Shown one piece after another: positions 20,565-30,893 of a DNA stretch of 59,921 bases. The stretch lies in assembly GCF_027489515.1 (NCBI RefSeq), contig NZ_JAIXZS010000090.1:1-59921 (forward strand), in the 5' to 3' direction. The DNA is from Novosphingobium sp. Its GTDB lineage: Bacteria; Pseudomonadota; Alphaproteobacteria; Sphingomonadales; Sphingomonadaceae. Every line of letters begins with the position of its first letter. Position 1 is the first letter of the stretch. Made by a program: the position numbers and the translations under genes. The notes beneath the pieces were generated by a model, which searched no databases, was not told the DNA's origin, and saw only the letters and a program-made list of their open reading frames with translations.

Positions 20565-22759
20565 AACCCGATCCGCACGCTGATGCGGATATCCCGCCCG
20601 AACAGCGGCGCGACATCCTTGAGGAAGCTGGTGTGCCGCCGCGCCTCGACATCGAAGATGTTGTTGGCCTGCAGCAGCAGCGTGGTCGCCGTGTTCGGGC
20701 CGAACGGCTTCCATGATGCGCTGGCATTGACCATCGTCCAGCCCGGCGTCGCGGTCTCGAACGCCGCCACCCGGCGCTGCGGAGCGGCGCGCTCCACCTC
20801 GATCCGCCCGCCCACGGCACCGCCAGATGCCTCGAGCCCGCCGATGAACCGCAGCGGCGGTATGCGCGGCACCGCGCCCCCTCCTCCGCCTGCGCCGCCG
20901 CCCAGCAGGGTGGCGCGGGTATAGTCGACCAGCCCCGTCGCCTCGATGCGCATCTGCCCGAGCTGCGCAAGCGTAACCGCGCCTTCCACCTCGAAGCCGT
21001 AGAAGCGGGCGTCCTGCTGCGAATAGCGGAACACCGGCAACTCGTCCTCCTCACCGCCCGTCGGGGCGAGCGAAATGAAGTTGTTGAACCGGTTGAGGAA
21101 GGACGAAACCTCGATGCGCCAGCCCTTGCCGCGCCCGCGCAGCACCGCCTCGAGGCCGACCTGCCGCTCCTTGTGGAAGCCGGGATTGCCGATCTCGTAG
21201 GCCCGCGTCGCCGCGTGCGCGCCATCGGCGAACAATTCTTCGGCGGACGGCGCCCGCTCCACGCGCGCCACGCTCAGCGCAAGCCGCCACTGATCGCTCA
21301 GCGGTGCCGAAATGCCGCCCGAGAGCGAGACCGCATTGAACGTCCGCTCGGCGCCAATCGCCGCAGACTTCACCGTGCTGTGTTCGAACCGGCCCGAAGC
21401 CTCAAGCAGGAGCCTCCCAAGATCGAGCTCCTGCAAGGTGAACAGGCCAAACTGGCGCGTCTCGTTGGCGGGGACATAGGCTTCCTCTCCAACCGCGCGG
21501 AAATTGCGGCTGAAGACCTGCACACCCGTCGCGCCGCGCCAGCCACCGCGTGCAGCCTGGACCAGCTCTGCGCGCGCTTCCCAGCTCTTGTTGAAGAAGC
21601 TGGTGCCGATCTCGCCCGTGCTCTCGATCTCGTCGTGGCGGTAATCGGCCCAGCCCGCGCGCACCTTCAGCACCTCGAAGGCGCCGCCCAGCGGCACTGC
21701 GCCGCGCAGATCGACGCGCGTCTGGCGCATTTGGAGGATCAGGTCCTCGTGCGCATGGCCTTCCTCGTGGCCGTGATCGTCACCGTGATCGTCCCCATGA
21801 TCGTCCCCGTGCTCCTCGGCGAGAAGCTCCACATGATCCTCGTCATGCTCTTCCTCATGGTGCTCGTCATGGCCGAGCTCGAGCCCGTTGGGAATGCCGT
21901 AGCGATTGCGCAAGTGGCTCACCGCAAAGCCGAAGCTTGCGCCGCTCTGGCCAATCCAGCCAAGCCCGCCGCCAACGTCCCAGGTGCGGGCGGCGGTGTT
22001 GTCGACGCGGCGAAATGCGCGCGCGTCTTCCGCCGCCTCGCCGCCTTCCTCGGCCGCTTCCGCGCGCAGTTCGCGGCTGAACACGAAGCCGCCGCTGCGA
22101 TAATCGCTCGACTTGAAGAAGCTGCCATCGGCATGCGCGACGAACCCGCTGCCGAGCGGCACGTTGACCGAAGCACCGACGTTGCGTTCACGCGCGGCAG
22201 ACGCATAGCCAGCCACCGCATCGACATGCGGCCCGCCTTCCGGCACCTCGCGCGGGATGCGCAGATCGCGCATGTTGACCACGCCGCCGATCGCACCCGA
22301 ACCATATAGCAGCGCCGCCGGCCCCCGCACGATCTCGAGCCGGTCCGCCAGCAGCGGATTGATCGCCACCGCGTGATCGACCGAGGTGTTGGACACGTCG
22401 AAGCTGCCGATGCCGTCGGTCAGCACCCGCACACGTTCGGCATCAAGGCCGCGCAGGATCGGGCGCGAGGCATTGGGGCCGAAGAAGCTGGCCGAAACGC
22501 CCGCCTGCCGGGCCAGCGTCTCGCCGATGGTCGAGCGCAGCTGCACTTGCAGCGCATCGCCCTGCAGCACCGTGACAGCAGCGGCGAGCGTATCGCGTGC
22601 CCGCTCATAGGGTGCGGTCACCACGATCCCGGGCGAAGGCTGTCCGTGGGCGCCGCCTTGGTCCCCATCCGGCGCCTCATCGGACGCGAACGCAGGCGCA
22701 GCGAAAACAAGTGCGGCCAGCGCCGACCCGCAAGAAAGCAGACTGGAAAACTTCATCAT
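20561..22759 (-). CDS. His-rich TonB-dependent receptor, ZnuD-like (zinc uptake)
   Basis: A 732-residue TonB-dependent receptor with a signal peptide ending PAFAS, a TonB box (GIVVTAPYE), a plug (RPILRGLDAERVRVL, VSNTSVDHAVAINPLLADR, IVRGPAALLYGSGAIGGV) and a barrel ending in Phe. An extracellular loop near residues 290-345 is packed with His/Asp/Glu, including three tandem DDHG units. Such loops mark the ZnuD family, which captures zinc for TonB-driven import. Zur control is likely, and a short dyad lies upstream at 22846-22858. A GAGGGG ribosome site precedes the ATG at 22759. Confidence 0.9.
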   Translation of the reverse strand: MMKFSSLLSCGSALAALVFAAPAFASDEAPDGDQGGAHGQPSPGIVVTAPYERARDTLAAAVTVLQGDALQVQLRSTIGETLARQAGVSASFFGPNASRPILRGLDAERVRVLTDGIGSFDVSNTSVDHAVAINPLLADRLEIVRGPAALLYGSGAIGGVVNMRDLRIPREVPEGGPHVDAVAGYASAARERNVGASVNVPLGSGFVAHADGSFFKSSDYRSGGFVFSRELRAEAAEEGGEAAEDARAFRRVDNTAARTWDVGGGLGWIGQSGASFGFAVSHLRNRYGIPNGLELGHDEHHEEEHDEDHVELLAEEHGDDHGDDHGDDHGHEEGHAHEDLILQMRQTRVDLRGAVPLGGAFEVLKVRAGWADYRHDEIESTGEIGTSFFNKSWEARAELVQAARGGWRGATGVQVFSRNFRAVGEEAYVPANETRQFGLFTLQELDLGRLLLEASGRFEHSTVKSAAIGAERTFNAVSLSGGISAPLSDQWRLALSVARVERAPSAEELFADGAHAATRAYEIGNPGFHKERQVGLEAVLRGRGKGWRIEVSSFLNRFNNFISLAPTGGEEDELPVFRYSQQDARFYGFEVEGAVTLAQLGQMRIEATGLVDYTRATLLGGGAGGGGGAVPRIPPLRFIGGLEASGGAVGGRIEVERAAPQRRVAAFETATPGWTMVNASASWKPFGPNTATTLLLQANNIFDVEARRHTSFLKDVAPLFGRDIRISVRIGF

Positions 22760-22845
22760 CGACCCCTCGGCATGTGCGCTCCCGTCGCTGTTGCGACTGC
22801 GAACGGATCAGCTCGATGGGCGAGGCCTATACCGGATGAGGTTAA

Positions 22846-22858
22846 TGATACAACATCA
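22846..22858. promoter_or_regulatory. dyad upstream of the ZnuD-like gene, possible Zur/Fur site
   Basis: TGAT-ACAAC-ATCA lies 87-99 bp upstream of the receptor start in an AT-rich stretch, and ACAA/TTGT arms follow immediately. The position suits a Zur operator of the divergent region between the receptor and the enoyl-CoA hydratase gene. The match to any known consensus is not verified. Confidence 0.25.
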
Positions 22859-22963
22859 CATCTTGTTACAATTTATTGCGCAGATCAGCAATAGCCGTCG
22901 CCCGCGCGGCCATTGCGCACCCCCGGATCGCCTCTATGCTGCCCTACGGAGAGGAGCCAAACC

Positions 22964-23800
22964 ATGGCCTACGACACCTACAAGCTGCTTCACGTCACGC
23001 AGGAAGGCGCGCTCGTCACCGCCACTGTCGATGCCCCGCCGATCAACGTCATTACCGCGGACCTGTTCGCAGAGCTCGCCGCGTTTGCCATCGAACTCGA
23101 AGCCGATCCCGAGGCGCTCGTCTTCGTGCTCAAGAGCGCCGATCCCGATTTCTTTCTCGCCCATTTCGATGTCGCGCTGCTTGTCGCCATGGCCGATGCC
23201 CCCAACGCGCCCACGGGCGATGTCAATACCTACCACGAGATGTGCAATCGCTTTCAGCGCATGGACAAGGTCACCATCGCCCAGATCGAGGGCCGTGTCG
23301 GCGGCGGCGGGGCGGAGCTTTCGATGAGCTTCGACATGCGCTTCGGCGTGCTTGGCAAGACAGTGATCAACCAGATGGAAGTGCCCATCGGCATCCTCCC
23401 CGGCGGCACCGGCACCCAGCGCCTCCCCCGCCTGATCGGCCGCGCCCGCGCAGTGGAAGTGATCCTCGGCGCAGGCGATCTCGATGCCGAAACCGCCGAA
23501 CGCTGGGGCTGGCTCAACCGCGCCCTCCCCGTCGACCAGATCGACGCCCACGTCAGCGCGCTCGCCCGCCGCATCGCCAGCTTCCCGCCCGAAGCCGTGC
23601 GCCTCGCCAAGCAATCGATCGAAGCCTCCGCCCTGCCGCTGGACGAAGGCTGCCGCATCGAATCCGGCCTCTTCCAGACGCTGCTGTTCAGCGACACCGC
23701 CCGTGCGAAGATGCGCAAGTTTCTGGAGCTTGGCGGCCAGACGCGGGAGGCGGAGCTGCGGGTTGCGGAGTTAAGCGCGGAGGTGGCGGGAGAGGGTTGA
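22964..23800 (+). CDS. enoyl-CoA hydratase/isomerase family protein
   Basis: A 278-residue crotonase-fold protein. The oxyanion-hole segments are DFFLAHFDVALL and GRVGGGGAELSMSFDMRFG, and the block PIGILPGGTGTQRLPRLIGRA is typical. The second conserved glutamate of hydratases would fall in EVPIGIL; the substrate cannot be told. The ATG at 22964 has GGAGAGGAG upstream and is preferred to the earlier in-frame start. It stands alone, divergent from the ZnuD-like gene, and could act in beta-oxidation of fatty or phenylpropanoid acyl-CoA (inference). Confidence 0.9.
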   Translation: MAYDTYKLLHVTQEGALVTATVDAPPINVITADLFAELAAFAIELEADPEALVFVLKSADPDFFLAHFDVALLVAMADAPNAPTGDVNTYHEMCNRFQRMDKVTIAQIEGRVGGGGAELSMSFDMRFGVLGKTVINQMEVPIGILPGGTGTQRLPRLIGRARAVEVILGAGDLDAETAERWGWLNRALPVDQIDAHVSALARRIASFPPEAVRLAKQSIEASALPLDEGCRIESGLFQTLLFSDTARAKMRKFLELGGQTREAELRVAELSAEVAGEG

Positions 23801-23911
23801 GTGTCGGAGAGGCAGTAAGGCTTGGACATTGTCACTACTGTCACCGTCACTCGCGACTGGATCTTTTTAGAACTAGCGCGCTAGACGCTCGTTTGCCGAA
23901 TGGAGTTCAGG

Positions 23912-24277
23912 ATGGCTTTAGGTACGGTGTTGGCTTCACTTCCATGGGACGCAATCCTGAAGCAGGCCCCAGTTCTTGCAAACAGCGCGACAAGGCTTGT
24001 TCGTTCCATGCGGGCCCCAAGCGAGACGGGTCCATCAGCACCCTTATCGGCAGACCAAAGCGATCTCACGCAGCGAGTGGCACAGTTAGAGGCCCAAATT
24101 GCGACGACCGAGGACAATCTAGCCCGGACTGCCGCCCTTCTAGAAGACGTGACGAAGTCCCATGCTGATGCTGTGGCCAAAGCGCGCGGCCTGTTCAATC
24201 TCGTGATGTGGCTAGGTGCCGCCGTTGCGGTCCTCTTTGCCACACAGATCTGGCTGATCTTCAACGCTGCCACTTGA
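23912..24277 (+). CDS. small coiled-coil membrane protein, unknown
   Basis: A 121-residue protein not assigned to a family. It has an N-terminal part with a possible amphipathic helix (LPWDAILKQAPVLANSATRL), a heptad-like coiled coil at about 48-83 (LTQRVAQLEAQIATTEDNLA) and one transmembrane helix near the C-terminus (LFNLVMWLGAAVAVLFATQ). The start at 23912 has GGAG six bases upstream; another in-frame ATG is at 23900. Base composition is lower in GC than the neighbours. A 12 bp palindrome CTAGCGCGCTAG lies upstream at 23873-23884. It borders a repeat element, so it may be an acquired gene. Confidence 0.65.
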   Translation: MALGTVLASLPWDAILKQAPVLANSATRLVRSMRAPSETGPSAPLSADQSDLTQRVAQLEAQIATTEDNLARTAALLEDVTKSHADAVAKARGLFNLVMWLGAAVAVLFATQIWLIFNAAT

Positions 24278-24352
24278 TAGGATCAGTTATGGACGCGGAG
24301 GCATGTCCAGCCTGCACAGCGACTATACTTTCAGCTTCCCGCGTTCCCAAAA

Positions 24353-24533
24353 ATAACAGACGCGCCTGTTATCTATAAACCGCGGTCCTACAGGTGGCGC
24401 GGTCGGGCATGATCGCCTCATGCCTCGCGAATCCAACGCATATCCGCCGTTTCGCGCCCAGCTCGGGTGTGCCGGAAGGGGACATGCGGGGGCCCCAAGT
24501 TTTCCCTCAGGACAGTGTCAACCGTGTCAACTT
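24353..24533 (+). repeat. ~180 bp interspersed repeat, copy 1
   Basis: This block begins with the palindrome ATAACAG-ACGCGC-CTGTTAT (24353-24372), continues through CCTACAGGTG (24387-24396) and an ATCCGCC segment, and ends with GTGTCAACCGTGTCAACTT. The same parts in the same order and similar spacing occur on the minus strand at 57381-57209. It fills most of the 274 bp gap between the small membrane protein and the aminoacylase gene. It encodes nothing evident; a degenerate MITE or family-specific intergenic repeat is likely. Confidence 0.8.
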
Positions 24534-24551
24534 GTCCCGCGGCGGGACCCG

Positions 24552-26309
<1,758 letters not shown>

Positions 26310-26382
26310 CAGGCTCTCCCCAAGGTTTTTGCTTCAGCAGAGGATAGAGCAAAGCAGGCGGCGGCGCGCCCAGCAAAAGTGC

Positions 26383-27657
26383 TCAGCGCACCACTTCGCC
26401 GCCCTTCATCACATGGGCGACCTTCTGCAGCATGGTGATATCGGCGGTGGGATCGCCGGGCACCGCGATCATGTCGGCAAAGTGGCCGGGCGAGAGCGCG
26501 CCGACGTCCTTGCTCCAGCCCATCAGTTCTGCAGCGCTCGTGGTGGCTGACTGGATCGCCTGCATCGGCGTCATCCCGTAGCGCACCATGTAGGCGAACT
26601 GGCGCGCGTTTTCGCCGTGCGGATAGACCCCGGCATCGGTGCCGAACGAGAGCCGCACCCCGGCCTTGACCGCCTTGCGGAAGCCAATGCGCTGCGCCTC
26701 GGTCGTCTCGTCGTTCTTGCGCAAGTAGTTTTCAGGCCAATGTTCCTTGCGCCCGACATCGGCGATGTAGTCGCCGTTGTAGATATCCATATCGAGCCAG
26801 ACGCCCTTGGCCTTGGCGAGCGCGATGCCTTCATCGTCGATCAGGCTGGCATGCTCGATCGCGCGGACCCCGGCGCGGATCGCCGCCTTGATGCCGCCCG
26901 CGCCGTGAGCATGGGCCGTGACCCACGACTTGCGCGCGGCGGCGACTTCGACCGCGGCGCGCATTTCGTCCTCGGTCAGTTCCTGCTGGCCCGCTTCGGT
27001 GCCGCTCGCCAGCACCGCGCCGGTGGCGATGAGCTTGATCGAGTCCGCCCCGTGCTGGAACAGGTAGTTGACCTTGGCGCGGGTATCGTCCGGCCCGTTC
27101 ACCACGCCCGCGCGCATGTCGTCGGGAATGCGCACCTCGGGCGAGAAACCGGTCACCTCGCCGCCGCCGCCCGGCACCGTGACATAGGCGCCGACGGCCT
27201 GCATGCGCGGCCCAATCACGTCGCCGCGGTCAATCGCATTGCGCAGTTCGACATCGGCGAAGGCGCGGAAGCTGCCCACGTCATGCACCGTGGTGAAACC
27301 TGCCATCAGCGTGGTGCGGGCATTGCGCGCGCCGATATAGGCAATCTCCATCGGCGAATGGAGCAGCGGCTCGGCAACGTTGGAGGTCTGCCCGGTATCG
27401 GCGAGGTGGACGTGGCAATCGATGAGGCCGGGCAGCACGGTGAAGCCCGACCAATCGACGAGCTTCGCACCAGCCGGGATCGGTCCATCGGGCAGCACGG
27501 CGGCAACGCGGCCGTCCTCCACCCGCAACAGCCGAGCGCCCAGCACAGCACCCGCTTCCGGATCAACGAGGTGGCCGGCGCGGACGTAGAGTGTTTCAGC
27601 ATTAGCGTTGCCGGCAACGGCAAACACGAGGGTGGCGGCGAGGATAGTCCGGATCAT
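26383..27657 (-). CDS. exported metal-dependent amidohydrolase (Xaa-dipeptidase type)
   Basis: A 424-residue amidohydrolase with a signal peptide (MIRTILAATLVFAVAGNANA). Metal-site motifs are LIDCHVHLAD, the IKLIATGAV lysine strand, VTAHAHG, AIEHASLID and FGTDAGVYPHGENA. Similar periplasmic enzymes hydrolyse Xaa-Pro, Xaa-Arg or other dipeptides. ATG 27657 is preferred because an AGG lies nine bases upstream and the signal peptide then starts correctly; an ATG three codons earlier is possible. It follows an S9 peptidase gene on the same strand by about 40 bp, suggesting a joint role in peptide breakdown. Confidence 0.88.
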   Translation of the reverse strand: MIRTILAATLVFAVAGNANAETLYVRAGHLVDPEAGAVLGARLLRVEDGRVAAVLPDGPIPAGAKLVDWSGFTVLPGLIDCHVHLADTGQTSNVAEPLLHSPMEIAYIGARNARTTLMAGFTTVHDVGSFRAFADVELRNAIDRGDVIGPRMQAVGAYVTVPGGGGEVTGFSPEVRIPDDMRAGVVNGPDDTRAKVNYLFQHGADSIKLIATGAVLASGTEAGQQELTEDEMRAAVEVAAARKSWVTAHAHGAGGIKAAIRAGVRAIEHASLIDDEGIALAKAKGVWLDMDIYNGDYIADVGRKEHWPENYLRKNDETTEAQRIGFRKAVKAGVRLSFGTDAGVYPHGENARQFAYMVRYGMTPMQAIQSATTSAAELMGWSKDVGALSPGHFADMIAVPGDPTADITMLQKVAHVMKGGEVVR

Positions 27658-27697
27658 GGCGGCCATCCTGCCCGATCCGCAGCAGCTTGGCGAGACG

Positions 27698-29728
27698 TCA
27701 GGACGCCGGGTTATATTTCGTCAGAAAGGCATCGAGCTTGTCGAACCAAAGCTGCATGTTGGCGTCGCTCGAAAAGCCATGCCCTTCCCCCTTCATCGTG
27801 ATGAACTCGAAGTCCTTGCCCGCCTTGGCCAGCGCATCGGCCATGAGCTTGGACTGCTTGTAGGGCACGCGCTGGTCATCGTCGCCGTGCACCAGAAGCA
27901 GCGGTATCTTGAGCTTGTCCACGGTAAGCAGCGGCGAGACGGTGGCAAGATCAAAGGCATCCTCACCCTGCACCGTGCGGCGCCAATCATCCTTGTAACG
28001 CTGCGAGCGGAAGAACTTGTTCGAGTACTTGAGCTGGCGCTTGAGATCGGAAACGCCCGCAAAGCTGGCCGCGCAGCGATAGCGCTCGGGATTGCGGATC
28101 GCGCCCCACATCGCTGCATATCCGCCGTAGGAACTGCCGACGATGCAGACCCGCTTCGGATCGATGGTGCCCTGCTTGGCGAGCCAGTCCATCCCGTCGT
28201 CGAGATCGTCCTGCATGGCGCGGCCCCACTGCCCCTGCCCCTTCTTGTCGAAGGCCTCGCCATAGCCGCCCGAGCCGCGATATTCGGGCTGGAGAACGAC
28301 ATAGCCGCGGTTAGCGAGGAACTGCACTTCGGCATCAAACGTGCCTTCATCGCGCACGTCGTATGGTCCGCCGTGCGGGAGGATCACCAGCGGCAGGTTC
28401 TTCGCCGGGCGGCCCGGCGGCAGGGTGAGATAGGCCGGCAGTTCGAGCCCGTCGCGCGCCTTGTAGCGGGTGTAAGTGGTGGTCACGAGCTGCGCTGGCT
28501 TCAGCTTCTCGTTCGACTCGGCGAACAGCTTCATCACGCCGTCCGCCTGATCGAACACATAATAGCGGCCGGGATCGCCCGATCCGCCGACATAGACGAG
28601 CATGCGGGAGCGATCGCGCGAATAGCTGACGATGGTCGCCGAGCGATCGCCGAGCGCCCGTGTGACAGCCTTGTCGATGCTCGACTGGATCGCGGCAATT
28701 TCCGGATCGAACCAGTGCGCGCGGGGGCGGCTGTCGGTGTACCACGCGGCGAGAAGCTCCGGGCTGTCGAACTTGGTATCAAAGTCGTCGACATTGACCT
28801 CAGGCGCCTCGAAAACGAGGCTGCCGCGCTGCCGTGTGGCGAAGTTGTAGCGGAAGAGGGCATCGTGGCCGTTCGCATCATTGCGCATGATACAGTAGCC
28901 TTCGTCGCTCGCCTGGTAGATGCGGTAGAAGATGCAGCCGGCTTCGCGGTCCTTGACATCAGCCTTGATGACGGTGCGGAAGCTGTCGCCGTCCTTCTCG
29001 CGGTAGATCATCTTCCAGTTGTTGTCGCTGAAGATGAGGCCGGCGCGGACCACGCCCTTCTCGTCGGCGTACCAGTTCCAGAGGTCTTCCCGCGCGGCCA
29101 CCACCGTCTTCGAGCGGTTGTTGGCGAGATCGACCGAGGAGACGCTGGGATAATCGTAGATCGTGGCCTGATACGACAGGAGGATCGACTTGCCCTCCGG
29201 ATCGACCCAGAGGATGTCGTCGCCATCGAGGCCTTCCTCCTTGCCGCCGATGAAGCGGACCTTGTCGGTCGAAATCTCGTGCACGATCAGACGCGACTGC
29301 AGCGCATCTTCGCCGAACCACGGCACCATCTTGCCGATGCTGATGAGCACCCGGTCGTTTCCGGCCCAGCGGAACCACTGCATGTCGAGCTTCTCGCCCG
29401 CGTTCAGCATCCTGTTCGTGCCGGCGGCGAGATCGAAAATGCCGACGACGGTGCGGTTGTTGACCGTGACGAAGGCGGCAACATGCTGGCCATCGGGCGA
29501 AAGCTGCGGGCCGCTGATGAATTGCAGCTTGCCGAGCACGCTGGTGGCGATCTTGGGCGGAGGTCCGTCCGGGGTGGGCGCCGCAGGCGGTGCGGGCGCA
29601 GGTGCGGCGGGTGTGGCGGGCGGTGCCGGCACATCGGCGGCAAGGGCAGCCGCTGGTGCAGCCACAAGGAGACCTGCGATCAGCGCACAAAAAACCGCGC
29701 GCTTGCTGTTTCCGAACTCCGCACCCAT
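27698..29728 (-). CDS. exported S9-family peptidase (acylaminoacyl-peptidase-like)
   Basis: A 676-residue prolyl-oligopeptidase-class protein. It has an N-terminal signal peptide (LIAGLLVAAPAAALAAD), a Pro/Ala-rich linker at about 32-58, a beta-propeller-like middle and a C-terminal alpha/beta hydrolase. The catalytic triad is readable: Ser in IVGSSYGGYAAMWG (near 532), Asp in LVHGDDDQRVPY (near 614) and His in KGEGHGFS (near 650). It probably degrades periplasmic oligopeptides. A lasso-peptide isopeptidase was considered, but no lasso precursor or maturation genes are nearby. Confidence 0.9.
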   Translation of the reverse strand: MGAEFGNSKRAVFCALIAGLLVAAPAAALAADVPAPPATPAAPAPAPPAAPTPDGPPPKIATSVLGKLQFISGPQLSPDGQHVAAFVTVNNRTVVGIFDLAAGTNRMLNAGEKLDMQWFRWAGNDRVLISIGKMVPWFGEDALQSRLIVHEISTDKVRFIGGKEEGLDGDDILWVDPEGKSILLSYQATIYDYPSVSSVDLANNRSKTVVAAREDLWNWYADEKGVVRAGLIFSDNNWKMIYREKDGDSFRTVIKADVKDREAGCIFYRIYQASDEGYCIMRNDANGHDALFRYNFATRQRGSLVFEAPEVNVDDFDTKFDSPELLAAWYTDSRPRAHWFDPEIAAIQSSIDKAVTRALGDRSATIVSYSRDRSRMLVYVGGSGDPGRYYVFDQADGVMKLFAESNEKLKPAQLVTTTYTRYKARDGLELPAYLTLPPGRPAKNLPLVILPHGGPYDVRDEGTFDAEVQFLANRGYVVLQPEYRGSGGYGEAFDKKGQGQWGRAMQDDLDDGMDWLAKQGTIDPKRVCIVGSSYGGYAAMWGAIRNPERYRCAASFAGVSDLKRQLKYSNKFFRSQRYKDDWRRTVQGEDAFDLATVSPLLTVDKLKIPLLLVHGDDDQRVPYKQSKLMADALAKAGKDFEFITMKGEGHGFSSDANMQLWFDKLDAFLTKYNPAS

Positions 29729-29833
29729 CCCCGAGACGCCCCCGCGCTACTGCATCGAGGCGCAAGGCTATGCCCGGGGCGGACAGGGCTCAACCCCGGA
29801 CTTCCTCGAAATTGACTTTAACGGTTTGGTTTT

Positions 29834-30790
29834 TCAGAGAGAGGCGGCGGCGATGCGGGTTTCCAGTGTTGCCAGATCGGGCGCGGCAAGCTGGGCATGC
29901 TCGCGCGCTTCTGCAAGTTCGCCGGCAAGTTCGCGCAGCAGGGCGGCGCCGCGTTCAAGCCGCGCGGTATTGTCGAAGGCAACTCCGGGGCGCTTCGAGT
30001 AGGTGCCGAACAGCGGCCCGCCCGCAACCTCTGCAACCCGCGCCGGATCCGCCGCGCGGCCCAGCCGCGGGGCAAGCGCGGCGAGCGTACCGGCGGGATC
30101 GGCATAGAACCGCTCGGCATCGAGTGTGCAGGCCTGCGGCATCGCTTCCAGCGAAGCGGCGAAGGCCCGCATCTGCCAGAGCCACAAAGCCGCAAGGCAC
30201 TGCGCGTCGCTGGCACCGGTGGAAACTCCGGCAAAGCGCGCTGCGATGTCGCGCACCCAGCCGCGATGCTGCGGGCTGCGCAGGACCGCGAGCGCATAGT
30301 CTTCCAGGCCGAGATGGAGGAATACCGCAGGCGCCGCCGGATCGGCCGCCGCAATGGCCGGGAGCAGCGCATTGACCGGAACATTGGCCTTGATCAGCGT
30401 CGGCTCCTCCCCGTCATAGCGCCGGGAAAGCATCGCGAGCACCAGCTGCAGCCGCGCAGGATCAGGTGCGAGGGCGATCTGGCGCAGCGCCATCGGCTCG
30501 CGCAGTACAAGGCCGCTCGACAGGGCCTCAATGGCGCGGGCGAGGAGCGTCGAGCCGCAATGCGCGACGTGGAATATCCACGCCGTTGTGCGCAAGGGCG
30601 GCGCTGCCGCCGCCAATTGAGCCGCCGGGACCAGCGCGGCGCCCTCCCCCGCCGGTGAAATCCGCGCATCGAGAAAAATCGAACGTGCATAGGCCGCCCG
30701 GTCCATCGGCACGATCGCCGCATCCGCACCCTCGAATGAATGGAGGTAGTGATTGGGCGAGGCGGTGATTTCGGCGAGCGTCAGCAACAT
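29834..30790 (-). CDS. sulfotransferase-like P-loop protein
   Basis: A 318-residue protein with the 5'-phosphosulfate-binding-like loop of sulfotransferases, HVAHCGSTLLARAIEA, in the first third, and a later FLHLGLEDYALAVLRSPQH region in the place of the 3'-phosphate-binding segment. Sulfation cannot be assumed, because many bacterial members with CGSTLL have no proven substrate. The start at 30790 gives a natural N-terminus (MLLTLAEITASPNHYLHSFE); an earlier TTG at 30817 has no better ribosome site. It is divergent from a TauD/TfdA dioxygenase 103 bp away, and such pairs may modify one substrate in sequence (inference). Confidence 0.7.
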   Translation of the reverse strand: MLLTLAEITASPNHYLHSFEGADAAIVPMDRAAYARSIFLDARISPAGEGAALVPAAQLAAAAPPLRTTAWIFHVAHCGSTLLARAIEALSSGLVLREPMALRQIALAPDPARLQLVLAMLSRRYDGEEPTLIKANVPVNALLPAIAAADPAAPAVFLHLGLEDYALAVLRSPQHRGWVRDIAARFAGVSTGASDAQCLAALWLWQMRAFAASLEAMPQACTLDAERFYADPAGTLAALAPRLGRAADPARVAEVAGGPLFGTYSKRPGVAFDNTARLERGAALLRELAGELAEAREHAQLAAPDLATLETRIAAASL

Positions 30791-30844
30791 GGCGCAAGCA
30801 TAGCGGGGTTTGTGCAAGTTAGGGAAGGCAAGCGCTGGTCGTCA

Positions 30845-30878
30845 CCCCTCCCGCTTGCGGGAGGGGCTGGGGGTGGGT
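30845..30878. repeat. single REP element upstream of the TauD-like gene
   Basis: CCCCTCCCGC-TT-GCGGGAGGGG forms a perfect ten-pair hairpin, followed by CTGGGGGTGGG. It is the same unit as the two REPs at 7481-7596. It ends 15 bp before the TauD-like ATG, very close to the translation start region. Confidence 0.85.
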
Positions 30879-30893
30879 TAGGCCGCAAGGGCA

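Noticed and set aside
21775..21815. Possible CRISPR or satellite array
   Set aside because: Only three short 12 bp units, in frame, encoding DDHG in a receptor loop.
22760..22963. Cobalamin riboswitch upstream of the TonB receptor
   Set aside because: No B12-box-like sequence is seen; the His-rich loop indicates zinc rather than cobalamin.
24353..24372. Intrinsic terminator for the small membrane protein gene
   Set aside because: The hairpin has no following T-tract and recurs as part of a larger repeat at 57209-57381.
27698..29728. Lasso-peptide isopeptidase (AtxE2-like) locus
   Set aside because: The S9 peptidase fold would fit, but no precursor peptide, B or C maturation proteins or lasso-associated receptor is next to it.
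27608..29815. Plus-strand open frame of 735 codons
   Set aside because: Antisense to the S9 peptidase, whose signal peptide and full catalytic triad are visible.
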